A stretch of DNA of 64,000 nucleotides from Mycolicibacterium peregrinum (GCF_001665785.1 NZ_LZSO01000012.1:62001-126000); one strand, 5' to 3'; shown: positions 39,101-47,126, counted from the first letter of the stretch. Notes: a model not told the origin generated them from the letters alone. Made by a program: numbers and translations.

Positions 39101-39130
39101 CGTGTGTCCTGAAAGTGGTTGTGCAGCGGG

Positions 39131-39946
39131 CTACTTGATGAGCTCGGGGACGTCGACGCCGAGCCATTTGCGGTAGGACTCGTTGGCGGCTTTGCTGATG
39201 TTGTAGTTCAGGATGAAGTTGTTGAGGTAGTTCAGCCAGGTTTGGTCGCCCATCTTGACCCCGAAGGACACGAATGAGGGCGCCAGTGGGGGAGCGTCGA
39301 GCACCCGAACCGCGCCGCCCTGACTCGTGCGGACGCCGGCGACCACCGCCGTGCTCTCCATCAGTGCGTCCACCTTTCCGCTGCGCAGCGCCTGGATGGA
39401 GTCCGCGACGGCTTCGAACAGACTGGGCTTGGCCTGCGGGAACTCGGATTCCAAGATTGTCGCGGGCACACTGCCGCGAGTCGAGGCAACGGTGCGGCCG
39501 GCAAGGTCGTCATAGCTCCGGATCGGACTGTCCGAGGGCACCACGACCAGCTGTCCCTCTGACGCGTACGGCCGGGTCAGTGCGACCACCTGGGCGCGCT
39601 CGTCGAGGTTGGTCAGCGCGGCGATGATGACGTCGGCTTTTCCGGTCTCCAGCATGGGAATTCGGCTGGCATTGGTGGCGCTGACGAATTCCACCCTGGC
39701 GCCGAGTGAGTCGGCGAGTGCTCTGGCCTTGTCGATATCGAAGCCCTCGTACTCGCCGGAGCCGTTCATCACGCCGTACGGAGGGGCATCCGCGAAGACC
39801 CCGATGGTGATCTTCTTGGAGGTCAGCACCTTGGTCAGGACACTGCTCTGGGAGGTGCCGGCCTGACCCGACGACGTACAGCCGCCCAGCACCAGCGCGG
39901 TGATTGCGGCAAGGGCGACGAACGCGGCGCGGAGGGCTCTACGCAT
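39131..39946 (-). CDS. Extracellular solute-binding lipoprotein, family 3
   Basis: Substrate receptor of the ABC importer, 271 residues. Signal peptide with lipobox LGGC (Cys23), then an SBP family-3 fold (ITIGVFADAPPYGVMN near residue 50, YEGFDIDKARALADSLG, GRTVASTRGSVPATIL), as in amino-acid binding proteins. First gene of the operon, divergent from a GntR regulator across a 201-base gap that holds a GATTAT-CT-ATAATC palindrome. Confidence 0.92.
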   Translation of the reverse strand: MRRALRAAFVALAAITALVLGGCTSSGQAGTSQSSVLTKVLTSKKITIGVFADAPPYGVMNGSGEYEGFDIDKARALADSLGARVEFVSATNASRIPMLETGKADVIIAALTNLDERAQVVALTRPYASEGQLVVVPSDSPIRSYDDLAGRTVASTRGSVPATILESEFPQAKPSLFEAVADSIQALRSGKVDALMESTAVVAGVRTSQGGAVRVLDAPPLAPSFVSFGVKMGDQTWLNYLNNFILNYNISKAANESYRKWLGVDVPELIK

Positions 39947-40018
39947 GAGTGTCCTTTGTTCGGAAGATGTTTCGGATCGAGGCCGAGTGACCGCTTCGCC
40001 TCGTTTGTGTGGATCAGA

Positions 40019-40032
40019 GATTATCTATAATC
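40019..40032. promoter_or_regulatory. 14-bp palindrome between the importer operon and gntR; candidate operator with a TATAAT
   Basis: GATTAT-CT-ATAATC, a perfect palindrome and the most AT-rich spot in the block. It contains TATAAT (40026-40031) on the plus strand and TAGATAAT on the minus strand, so it could be both promoter and GntR operator. A further TGTAATC follows at 40033-40039. Confidence 0.5.
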
Positions 40033-40147
40033 TGTAATCTACGCAACAGTGAGACGAGGCGGTGTCTGTGCCGAAAGAGGGCTAGCCGCTGCCTAGGATT
40101 GACCGCCAACGGGCCAACCCCGGCGACCTTTTGTAAAGGAGAGAGCA

Positions 40148-40825
40148 TTGACGGAGGCGCTGGAACCGCTGGCCGCAGCTGCCCCTTTGCCGTCGTCGCG
40201 CCGGCATCAGATCGCGGACTGGTTGCGCGAGCAGATTGTGAAAGGGGGGCTGGCGCCTGGTGCGCAGCTCAAGCAGGATGTGCTGGCCGCGCACCTGAGC
40301 ACCAGCCCCGGTCCTGTGCGGGAAGCCCTGCGGCAGCTGGAAAGTGAAGGGTTGGTACACCACATCCCCAACCGGGGGGCATTCGTGGCGACGGTGAGCG
40401 CCGACGAACTGTTGGGGGTGTTGCTTCCAGTCCGATTGTCCATCGAGCAGTTCGCGGTGGAGAAGGCAAGCGTCGATTCAGCTGTCCTGGCCGAGCTGCA
40501 GCGGCTCGTGGTGCTCATGGACGATGCCGCGGCCACTGACGACCTGGATCAACTCAACGAACTCGACGTGATGTTTCACGAGACAATCGTCAAAAGCGCC
40601 CATTCTGAACACGCGATGCAGCTGTGGGCCAGTGTGCAACCGCGCATCCGGATGCAGATCCACCGGCTCGCCAGGCGTCACGAGAGCCCCTTCGCGATCC
40701 CCGAAGAGCACCGTGCTCTACTGCACGCAATCAAGACGGGCGGGCCGGAGGAGCGCCGCTCGGCGCTCGATGACCACATCGTCACCAGCGCCCGCGAGTT
40801 GCTTTCCGTCGCCGAGCCCGACTGA
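40148..40825 (+). CDS. GntR family transcriptional regulator, FCD subfamily
   Basis: 225-residue regulator with an N-terminal winged helix (QIADWLREQIVKGGLAPG, then LSTSPGPVREALRQLESEG) and an FCD ligand domain. TTG start with AAGGAGAGA 4-8 bases upstream. Its divergent position next to the binding-protein gene suggests it controls the importer/sugar-acid operon; members of this subgroup often sense sugar acids. The palindrome at 40019-40032 is the likely site. A 60-base gap separates its end from the cytosine permease. Confidence 0.88.
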   Translation: MTEALEPLAAAAPLPSSRRHQIADWLREQIVKGGLAPGAQLKQDVLAAHLSTSPGPVREALRQLESEGLVHHIPNRGAFVATVSADELLGVLLPVRLSIEQFAVEKASVDSAVLAELQRLVVLMDDAAATDDLDQLNELDVMFHETIVKSAHSEHAMQLWASVQPRIRMQIHRLARRHESPFAIPEEHRALLHAIKTGGPEERRSALDDHIVTSARELLSVAEPD

Positions 40826-40885
40826 ACGCCAACGAATCTCCGCGTTCAGCTTGCGTTGGACCGCGGTTCACGCCACGGTGTACGC

Positions 40886-42283
40886 ATGACAGCGGCTGAG
40901 CCCAGTACCGACGGTTCCTACCGCGACCGGATCGCAGCCGTCGAGCCGGGCGGTAACGAGCACATCGCCGAAGCCGACCGGCACGGCAAGCCCAGGCAGT
41001 TGTTCTGGACCTGGACCTCGCCGAACCTGGAATTCGCCACGATCTTCCTGGGCGTGCTGGCGGTCTCGGTCTACGGCATGACGTTCTGGCAGGCGGTCGC
41101 CGGGCTGGGCATCGGCACCGGTCTGGGAGCGCTCGCGCATTACTTCCTGTCTAAGCGCGGCCCCCTGCACGGTGTCCCGCAAATGGTGCTGGGGCGGTTG
41201 GCGTTCGGATTCAAGGGCAACGCCGTGCCGTCGGCGCTGATGACGGTGACGGCGGGTATCGGGTGGTTCGCCACCAACAGCGTCAGTGGTGCGTTCGCGC
41301 TGTCCACCCTCTTCGGTATCGCGCCCGTACTCGCGCTGGTGCTCGTCGTCGTGGTGCAGACCGCGCTGGCGGTGTTCGGGCACAACCTGGTTCAGGCCTT
41401 CGAGCGGTGGGCCTTCCCGGTGCTGGCGGTCATTTTCGCGATCACTTCTGTGGTGATCCTGACCAAGGCGGACTTCGGTGCGGCCGCGGTGACCGGCGGT
41501 GTCGGCGGCATGGGTGGCTTCTTGCTGACCGTGGGCACAGCGTTCGGTTATGTCGCCGGGTGGGCCCCGTACGCCGCCGACTACACGCGGTACCTGCCGC
41601 GGTCCGCGGCCGGACCGCGCACCGGGTTCTTCGCGGCCGCAGGCCTGTTCGTGTCCTGCATGCTGCTGCAGACGGTGGGTGCGGCCTCGGTGACCATCGG
41701 CCCTGCGGTCTCGGACAATCCGACCACCGCGTTCACCTCGGAGTTGGCCCCCTGGCTGGCCAGCCTGACCCTGTTGGCGATCGCCATCGGGGCCGTGGCC
41801 GCCAACGCGATCAACATCTACTCGGGTGCAATGGCTTTCGTCACCATCGGGATCAAGCTCCCGCATCACATCGCCCGGGCACTGGCGACCGGATTCTTCG
41901 GGATCGTCGGATTCCTGATCGCCTGGTGGGCCCTTGCCGACGCCGCGGCGAGTTACGAGGCCTTCCTGCTGATCATCGCGTACTGGATCGGACCGTGGCT
42001 CGGGGTGGTGTTCGCCGACGAGTACCTGCGCGGCGACGCACCCGTCGCGCACTTCCTCTACGACCGGTCCTATACGAACTGGCCCGGACTGATGTCGTTC
42101 CTGATCGGGCTGGTGGTGTCGGTCGCGTTGTTCTGCAACCAGGCGAAGTTCGTCGGCTACATCGCGCGGGAGGTTCCGCAGTTGGGTGACATCACGTTCT
42201 TCGTCGGCTTCCTCATCGCCGGGGCGAGTTACCTGGTGCTGTGCCGATCCAAGCTCACCGCGGAACGGAAGGTGCCGGCATGA
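40886..42283 (+). CDS. NCS1-family cytosine/purine permease (CodB-like)
   Basis: Integral membrane nucleobase importer of 465 residues with about 12 hydrophobic helices. A soluble N-terminus (about 40 residues) precedes the first helix (FATIFLGVLAVSVYGMTF). Central segments such as NAINIYSGAMAFV fit NCS1 carriers for cytosine, purines or hydantoins. The end overlaps the deaminase gene (ATGA), which argues for cytosine as the substrate. The ATG at 40886 lacks a Shine-Dalgarno sequence. Confidence 0.88.
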   Translation: MTAAEPSTDGSYRDRIAAVEPGGNEHIAEADRHGKPRQLFWTWTSPNLEFATIFLGVLAVSVYGMTFWQAVAGLGIGTGLGALAHYFLSKRGPLHGVPQMVLGRLAFGFKGNAVPSALMTVTAGIGWFATNSVSGAFALSTLFGIAPVLALVLVVVVQTALAVFGHNLVQAFERWAFPVLAVIFAITSVVILTKADFGAAAVTGGVGGMGGFLLTVGTAFGYVAGWAPYAADYTRYLPRSAAGPRTGFFAAAGLFVSCMLLQTVGAASVTIGPAVSDNPTTAFTSELAPWLASLTLLAIAIGAVAANAINIYSGAMAFVTIGIKLPHHIARALATGFFGIVGFLIAWWALADAAASYEAFLLIIAYWIGPWLGVVFADEYLRGDAPVAHFLYDRSYTNWPGLMSFLIGLVVSVALFCNQAKFVGYIAREVPQLGDITFFVGFLIAGASYLVLCRSKLTAERKVPA

Positions 42284-42720
42284 CCCCCGAACAGATGCTC
42301 GACGTCGCTGTCGAGGAGGCACGAAAAGGGTTGTCCGAGGGCGGTATTCCGATCGGCGCGGCGCTGTTCAGTTCGGACGGAACACTGCTCGGAGCCGGGC
42401 ACAACCGGCGTGTGCAGAACGACGATCCGTCGATCCATGCCGAGACCGACGCCTTCCGGGCCGCTGGGCGCCAACGCGGCTACCGGTCCACCGTCATGGT
42501 GACCACCCTCTCGCCGTGCTGGTACTGCAGCGGGCTGGTCCGTCAGTTCAACATCGGCGCCGTGGTGATCGGGGAGAGTAAGACCTTCACCGGCGGGCAC
42601 GACTGGCTGGCCGAGCACGGAGTCGCGGTCACCCTGCTCGACGATGAACGCTGCGTGGCGATGATGGAGGACTTCATCGCCGAGCGGCCGGATCTGTGGG
42701 CGGAGGACATCGGCGAATGA
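42280..42720 (+). CDS. Cytosine deaminase-like (CDA superfamily)
   Basis: Zinc deaminase of 146 residues, close in layout to fungal-type cytosine deaminase. Zinc/catalytic motifs: HAET (PSIHAETDAF) with the proton-shuttling Glu and SPCWYC (PCxxC). Predicted to convert cytosine to uracil. Coupled by ATGA to the permease and by another ATGA to the following oxygenase. The C-terminal acidic tail (ERPDLWAEDIGE) matches the family's substrate lid region. Confidence 0.87.
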   Translation: MTPEQMLDVAVEEARKGLSEGGIPIGAALFSSDGTLLGAGHNRRVQNDDPSIHAETDAFRAAGRQRGYRSTVMVTTLSPCWYCSGLVRQFNIGAVVIGESKTFTGGHDWLAEHGVAVTLLDDERCVAMMEDFIAERPDLWAEDIGE

Positions 42721-43676
42721 GTGCCATCGCAACTGTGGACATGTCCCGGTGGTACGCCGGTGGGGCCGAGGCCGATGCGGTTGCCGCCGAGGTCGACGCC
42801 GGACTGCAGCGCGCCGGGTTCATCGTGGTCACCGGACACGGCGTCGACACCGACCTGGCGAGCAAGGTGCGCGCGGCCAGCCGCGAGTTCTTCGCCTTGC
42901 CCGACGAGGTCAAACAGCGCTACTCGGTACCGGTCGGCGGTCACGGCTGGATCGGGCCCGGAGCCGAGGCGAACGGCTACGCCGAGGGCACCGAGACCCC
43001 GCCCGATCTCAAGGAGAGTTACAGCCTGGGCGCCGAGACCTCGACCGGCGATCCCGAGGTGGACCGGATCTGGTTCGCCCCCAATGTGTGGCCGGCCGAG
43101 GTGCCCGCGCTGCAGGCATTGGTCGACGAATACACCGCCGCGATGCGCAAGGTCTCCGACGACCTTCTGGCGTTGTTCGCCCACGCCCTCGGACTGACGG
43201 TCAATCCCTTTGTCGCACTGGCTGACCGGCCGACGTGGACGATGAACATCAACCACTATCCGCCGGTCAGCGTGGTGGGGGAGCCCGAGCCCGGGCAGTT
43301 CCGGATCGGCCCGCACACCGACTTCGGCACGGTGACGATCTTGGACCGCGAGCCCGGCGCCGGGGGGCTGCAGGTGTACTCCGAACAGGAGGGCTGGGAG
43401 GACGCGCCGTGGGAGCCCGGATCGCTCACGGTCAACATCGGTGACCTGCTGGAGTACTGGAGTGGTCGCCGCTGGCCGTCGGGCCGGCACCGCGTGCTGC
43501 CGCCACAGCCGCACGCACCCGAGGAGGACCTGGTCTCGCTGATCTACTTCTACGAGGCGAACCACGACGCACTGGTCACTCCGCTGGAGCCGCCCATCGG
43601 CAACGTCTCGGGTCTGGAGCCGGTGAGGTCAGCGACCTTCATCAAGGAACGCCTGGACGCCATCACCCTGGGGTAG
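42717..43676 (+). CDS. 2-oxoglutarate/Fe(II)-dependent oxygenase (isopenicillin N synthase family)
   Basis: Non-haem iron oxygenase, 319 residues. N-terminal DIOX_N region (GFIVVTGHGVD), iron ligands His200, Asp202 (PHTDFG) and His258 (GRHRVLPP). The usual RxS motif for 2-oxoglutarate reads LVS at 272-274, so the Arg may be replaced or shifted. Co-translated with a cytosine permease and deaminase, it may oxidise a pyrimidine, as fungal thymine-7-hydroxylase of the same family does (inference). Its last 48 bases overlap the convergent aldo/keto reductase gene. Confidence 0.85.
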   Translation: MSAIATVDMSRWYAGGAEADAVAAEVDAGLQRAGFIVVTGHGVDTDLASKVRAASREFFALPDEVKQRYSVPVGGHGWIGPGAEANGYAEGTETPPDLKESYSLGAETSTGDPEVDRIWFAPNVWPAEVPALQALVDEYTAAMRKVSDDLLALFAHALGLTVNPFVALADRPTWTMNINHYPPVSVVGEPEPGQFRIGPHTDFGTVTILDREPGAGGLQVYSEQEGWEDAPWEPGSLTVNIGDLLEYWSGRRWPSGRHRVLPPQPHAPEEDLVSLIYFYEANHDALVTPLEPPIGNVSGLEPVRSATFIKERLDAITLG

Positions 43677-44555
43677 CTCCGCGTGGACGGCATCGAGATC
43701 GGCCAGTTGCTGCTCGGTGAGCATGAGGTCGCCGGCCGCCAGGTTCTCCTCCAGATGGGCGATCGACGTCGTCCCGGCGATGAGCAGGGTGTTGGGCGCG
43801 TGCGCGAGTAACCATGCCAGCCCGACCTGTGCGCCGCTGACGCCGAGGTCCGCGGCGATCCGTTGCACCACAGCGTTTTCGGCGACCTTCGGAAAGCCTG
43901 GGAATGCCGAACCGAGGGGAAAGAACGGCACCCAGGCGATGTCCTGTTCACTGCACAGTGTCAGCTCGTCCTCATGGGTGCGGTTGATCAGGCTGTAGGC
44001 GTTCTGCACGCACACGATCCCGGCGGGCAGCGCACGGCGGAGCGTGTCCAGGTCGACGTTGCTGATGCCGATCGCACCGATCTTGCCTTCGTCGCGCAGC
44101 GCGACCATCTCGGCCAACTGATCATCGAGGTCGACAATCTGATCGCCCTCGGCGACCAATCCGGGACCGAGGTCGGCGCGTCGCAGGTTCACCACCGGAA
44201 TCTGATCCAGGCCGAGGCCAGTCAGGTCCAGCTCGACGGCGTGGCGTAGGTCCGCGGGGTGCTGGGCCAGCGCGAGAGGTATCGGTCCGCTGGCGGGCCG
44301 GGCCCCGACCTTGCTCACGATCAACAGATCGTCCCGGTACGGCGCGAGCGCGTCGCGGATACGGCCGTTCACCACGCCGTCGTCATAGAAGGACGCGGTG
44401 TCGATGTGGTTGACGCCGAGCTCGACGGCACGGTGCAACACGGCGGTGGCGTCGGCCTGAGGGAGTACGTGCCCGAGACCCATGGCGCCGTAACCGATCC
44501 GAGCCACGCTGTGTCCGCCGATGGTGCCGGTGCCGCCGGGATGCGATGTGGTCAT
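43629..44555 (-). CDS. Aldo/keto reductase
   Basis: NADPH-dependent carbonyl reductase of 308 residues, TIM-barrel. Catalytic Asp/Tyr region HIDTASFYDDG, active-site Lys (LLIVSKVG) and the later GISNVDLDTL and NAYSLINR segments are typical. The second ATG at 44555 was chosen because AGGAG lies 6 bases before it. It diverges from a TetR gene with two palindromic sites between them and its 3' end overlaps the oxygenase gene by 48 bases. Likely a TetR-controlled detoxification reductase. Confidence 0.9.
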   Translation of the reverse strand: MTTSHPGGTGTIGGHSVARIGYGAMGLGHVLPQADATAVLHRAVELGVNHIDTASFYDDGVVNGRIRDALAPYRDDLLIVSKVGARPASGPIPLALAQHPADLRHAVELDLTGLGLDQIPVVNLRRADLGPGLVAEGDQIVDLDDQLAEMVALRDEGKIGAIGISNVDLDTLRRALPAGIVCVQNAYSLINRTHEDELTLCSEQDIAWVPFFPLGSAFPGFPKVAENAVVQRIAADLGVSGAQVGLAWLLAHAPNTLLIAGTTSIAHLEENLAAGDLMLTEQQLADLDAVHAELPQGDGVQAFLDEGR

Positions 44556-44590
44556 GGTGCGCTCCTGGGATGTCATACTCGGAAGTGATG

Positions 44591-44604
44591 CGGAGGGACC
44601 TCCG
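44591..44604. promoter_or_regulatory. Candidate TetR operator, copy 1
   Basis: Perfect palindrome CGGAGG-GA-CCTCCG, 36 bases upstream of the aldo/keto reductase start. Identical arms recur at 44624-44637; centres are 33 bp (about three helical turns) apart. Confidence 0.65.
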
Positions 44605-44623
44605 TTTCACCACGCTAACAAAA

Positions 44624-44637
44624 CGGAGGAGCCTCCG
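44624..44637. promoter_or_regulatory. Candidate TetR operator, copy 2
   Basis: Perfect palindrome CGGAGG-AG-CCTCCG, ending two bases before the tetR ATG. It also contains the GGAGG ribosome-binding site of tetR, so regulator binding would block its own gene. Confidence 0.65.
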
Positions 44638-44639
44638 CT

Positions 44640-45194
44640 ATGGCTGAACGGGCCGACGCGCGACGCAACAGGGAACGTCTGCTTGCGGCCGCCGCGGCAG
44701 CTTTCGCCGCGTCGGACGGCCCCGTCTCGCTGGAGGCCATCGCTCGCGAGGCCGGTGTCGGCATCGGGACGCTCTACCGTCATTTCCCCAGTCGTGAGGC
44801 CCTCATCGAGGCCGTCTACCGCGCCGAGCTGGCCGAGGTCTCCGCGTCCGCGGGCGACCTGTCCGCCCGGTATCCACCGCCGGTGGCTCTGCGCCGGTGG
44901 ATGGACCGCTACGCGACGTTCGTGGCCGCCAAGAAGGGCATGGCCGAATCGCTGCGCACCATCTTCGAATCCGGCGCGGTCGACCACCGCGATACGAAGG
45001 CGAGCGTGACCGGTGCGGTCCAGACTCTGCTCGATGCCGGTGTCGCCGATGGCAGCCTGAACGCTGATGTGCGGGCCGAAGACGTGGTGGCGAGCCTGCT
45101 CGGAATCTTTCTGGCCGGCGGCTCGGCCGAGCAGGCGCAGCGAATGCTCGATCTGCTCCTGGCAGGTATCCGAGCTGGTGCCGTGAAGGGGTGA
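44640..45194 (+). CDS. TetR family transcriptional regulator
   Basis: 184-residue one-component repressor. HTH: VSLEAIAREAGVGIGTLYRH then FPSREALIEAVY (about residues 30-63); the C-terminal part is an SMC-like helical ligand domain. Divergent from the aldo/keto reductase with two matching palindromes between them, which predicts autoregulation and control of the reductase. The ligand is not known. GGAGG lies 10 bases before its ATG inside the second palindrome. Confidence 0.9.
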   Translation: MAERADARRNRERLLAAAAAAFAASDGPVSLEAIAREAGVGIGTLYRHFPSREALIEAVYRAELAEVSASAGDLSARYPPPVALRRWMDRYATFVAAKKGMAESLRTIFESGAVDHRDTKASVTGAVQTLLDAGVADGSLNADVRAEDVVASLLGIFLAGGSAEQAQRMLDLLLAGIRAGAVKG

Positions 45195-45198
45195 GGCG

Positions 45199-45792
45199 CT
45201 AGGGCCGGGGTGCCGGGCCATCCTGATCGAGGGTGAAGAATCCCGTCGTCAACGGTTTGCGGGCGTCACGATGTTCGGCTGCCACCACCTCGGCCATCGC
45301 CGCGCTGCTCTGCGGGCCGAACAGAAACAGTAGGTCGCGGTGCGGCACGGCCGCCACGATGTCGTCGCCGAGAAACCGGGTCATGCGCTCGTAGAGGCCC
45401 GGGGCCACCAGTGTGGTTGCCGCCAGCCAACTTCCGCTCACGACAACGGTCGGTGCGCCGGACGGTCCGCGCTCGAAGTACTCCAGCGCGATCTGCCCCG
45501 CCGACAGCGCGGCGGACAAGGTCCGATCGGCGTGGCCATAGGCAGTGGCCAGATCGATCCCGGCGTCGGCCAGGTTGGCGGCTCCCACCGCGCCGAGGAT
45601 CTGCGCGTCAGCCGGCCCCGTCGGTGTCACCAGAGCCACCGAGAGCCCATGACCGATCCGGCGCTGAGACTGCGCACCGGTCGACAGTGCGTCGGGATAG
45701 TCCTCGGGAACCAGATACGGGTAGATCTGATCGACGTCGACCGTCGAACGTGCCGTGCCTCGCCGCCGTCGGAGCCAACCTCTCATCTCCAT
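45199..45792 (-). CDS. DUF1444-like protein of unknown function
   Basis: 197 residues from the ATG at 45792, preceded by GGAGG at 8 bases. A short basic N-terminus (RGWLRRRRG) is followed by a soluble alpha/beta region (YLVPEDYPDALSTG, LSVALVT) and AAVPHRDLLFLFGP near the end, which recalls DUF1444/YtpQ-type proteins. No membrane segment. It converges on the tetR gene with four bases between stops and diverges from rpiB. I cannot assign a function. Confidence 0.6.
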   Translation of the reverse strand: MEMRGWLRRRRGTARSTVDVDQIYPYLVPEDYPDALSTGAQSQRRIGHGLSVALVTPTGPADAQILGAVGAANLADAGIDLATAYGHADRTLSAALSAGQIALEYFERGPSGAPTVVVSGSWLAATTLVAPGLYERMTRFLGDDIVAAVPHRDLLFLFGPQSSAAMAEVVAAEHRDARKPLTTGFFTLDQDGPAPRP

Positions 45793-45848
45793 GGCGTCAT
45801 CCTCCGCTATGACCAAAGCGGAGTTACCGACCAGTTAGGGTTACCGAC

Positions 45849-46328
45849 ATGCGCGTCTACATCGGTGCCGACCATGCCGGATTCGAGTTCAAGCAGACCA
45901 TTATCGAGCACCTCAAGAAGACCGGCCACGAGCCGATCGACTGCGGTGCCTACACCTACGACGCCGATGATGACTACCCGGCGTTCTGCATCGACGCCGC
46001 GGTCAAGACGGTCGCCGACCCGGGCAGCCTGGGCATCGTGCTCGGCGGCTCGGGCAACGGTGAGCAGATCGCCGCGAACAAGGTGCCCGGCGCCCGCTGT
46101 GCTCTGACCTGGAGCGTCGAGACCGCCAAGCTGGCCCGCGAGCACAACAACGCGCAGCTGATGGGCCTGGGCGGCCGCATGCACAGCGAGGAGGAGGCGT
46201 TGGCCATCGTCGACGCGTTCCTGTCGACGCCGTGGTCGGAAGCCGAGCGCCACCAGCGCCGCATCGACATCCTGGCCGAGTACGAGAAGGACCACGTGGC
46301 CCCGCCGGTTCCCGGCGCGCCTGCCTGA
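45849..46328 (+). CDS. rpiB: Ribose-5-phosphate isomerase B
   Basis: Interconverts ribose-5-phosphate and ribulose-5-phosphate in the pentose phosphate pathway; 159 residues. ADHAGFEFK is the family start; GGSGNGEQIAANK carries Glu72, matching the mycobacterial form where Glu replaces the Cys base of other RpiB proteins. Equivalent to Rv2465c, and followed by nei after 3 bases as there. In M. tuberculosis the other neighbour is Rv2466c; here a 13-kb block intervenes. Confidence 0.95.
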   Translation: MRVYIGADHAGFEFKQTIIEHLKKTGHEPIDCGAYTYDADDDYPAFCIDAAVKTVADPGSLGIVLGGSGNGEQIAANKVPGARCALTWSVETAKLAREHNNAQLMGLGGRMHSEEEALAIVDAFLSTPWSEAERHQRRIDILAEYEKDHVAPPVPGAPA

Positions 46329-46331
46329 CCC

Positions 46332-47126
46332 ATGCCCGAAGGGCACACCCTGCACCGGTTGGCCCGGCTGCACCAGAAGCGGTTCGGCCGGGCACCGGTG
46401 GTGGTGTCCAGTCCGCAGGGCCGCTTCACCGACGGTGCGGCCGCGGTCAACGGCCAGGTGTTCAAACAGGCCGACGCCTGGGGCAAGCACCTGTTCCACC
46501 ACTACGCCGGTGGACACGTCGTGCACATCCACCTCGGCCTGTACGGGACCTTCACCGAGGCACCGATTCCGCTGGGACTGCCGGTCGGCGCGGTCCGGAT
46601 GCGGATCGTCGGCACCGAGTACGGCACCGATCTGCGTGGCCCCACGGTGTGTGAGGTGATCGCCGAGCCCGAGATCGCCGACGTGGTCGCGCGGCTCGGT
46701 CCCGACCCGCTGCGCAAAGACGCCGACCCCGCGCTGGCCTGGACGCGAATCGGCAAGTCGCGCAGGTCAATTGGTGCGTTGTTGATGGACCAGTCGGTGA
46801 TCGCCGGAGTCGGCAACGTGTACCGCAGCGAGCTGCTGTTCCGCCATCACATCGACCCGTACCGGCCGGGCACACACCTGAGCGAGACCGAATTCAACGA
46901 CATGTGGACCGATCTCGTCGAGCTGATGAAGGTCGGCGTGCGGCGGGGCAAGATCGTCGTCGTCCGCCCCGAGCACGATCACGGGGCACCCTCCTACGGT
47001 CCCGGCCGGCCCCGCACCTACGTGTATCGGCGGGCAGGGGAGGCGTGCCGGGTGTGTGGCGGAGCAGTGCGCACCGCAGAACTGGAGGCCCGCAACCTGT
47101 TCTGGTGCCCCGCCTGCCAGGTGTGA
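46332..47126 (+). CDS. nei: Endonuclease VIII family DNA glycosylase Nei
   Basis: Base-excision repair glycosylase/AP lyase for oxidised pyrimidines; 264 residues. N-terminal MPEGHTLHRL holds the catalytic Pro2 and Glu3 after Met removal; the helix-two-turn-helix (QSVIAGVGNVYRSELLF) and a C-terminal zinc finger with CRVC and CPAC are intact. Equivalent to Rv2464c, in an operon with rpiB. Confidence 0.94.
   Translation: MPEGHTLHRLARLHQKRFGRAPVVVSSPQGRFTDGAAAVNGQVFKQADAWGKHLFHHYAGGHVVHIHLGLYGTFTEAPIPLGLPVGAVRMRIVGTEYGTDLRGPTVCEVIAEPEIADVVARLGPDPLRKDADPALAWTRIGKSRRSIGALLMDQSVIAGVGNVYRSELLFRHHIDPYRPGTHLSETEFNDMWTDLVELMKVGVRRGKIVVVRPEHDHGAPSYGPGRPRTYVYRRAGEACRVCGGAVRTAELEARNLFWCPACQV

Noticed and set aside
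40868..42322. Long open frame (484 codons) antisense to the cytosine permease
   Set aside because: Gln/Arg/Gly/His-rich translation typical of the complement of a GC-rich membrane-protein gene; the plus-strand frame has helices and a coupled deaminase.
45802..45825. CTCCGC-N10-GCGGAG near rpiB as a third TetR site
   Set aside because: Left part is the ribosome-binding site of the DUF1444-like gene and the spacer differs from the CGGAGGNNCCTCCG sites.
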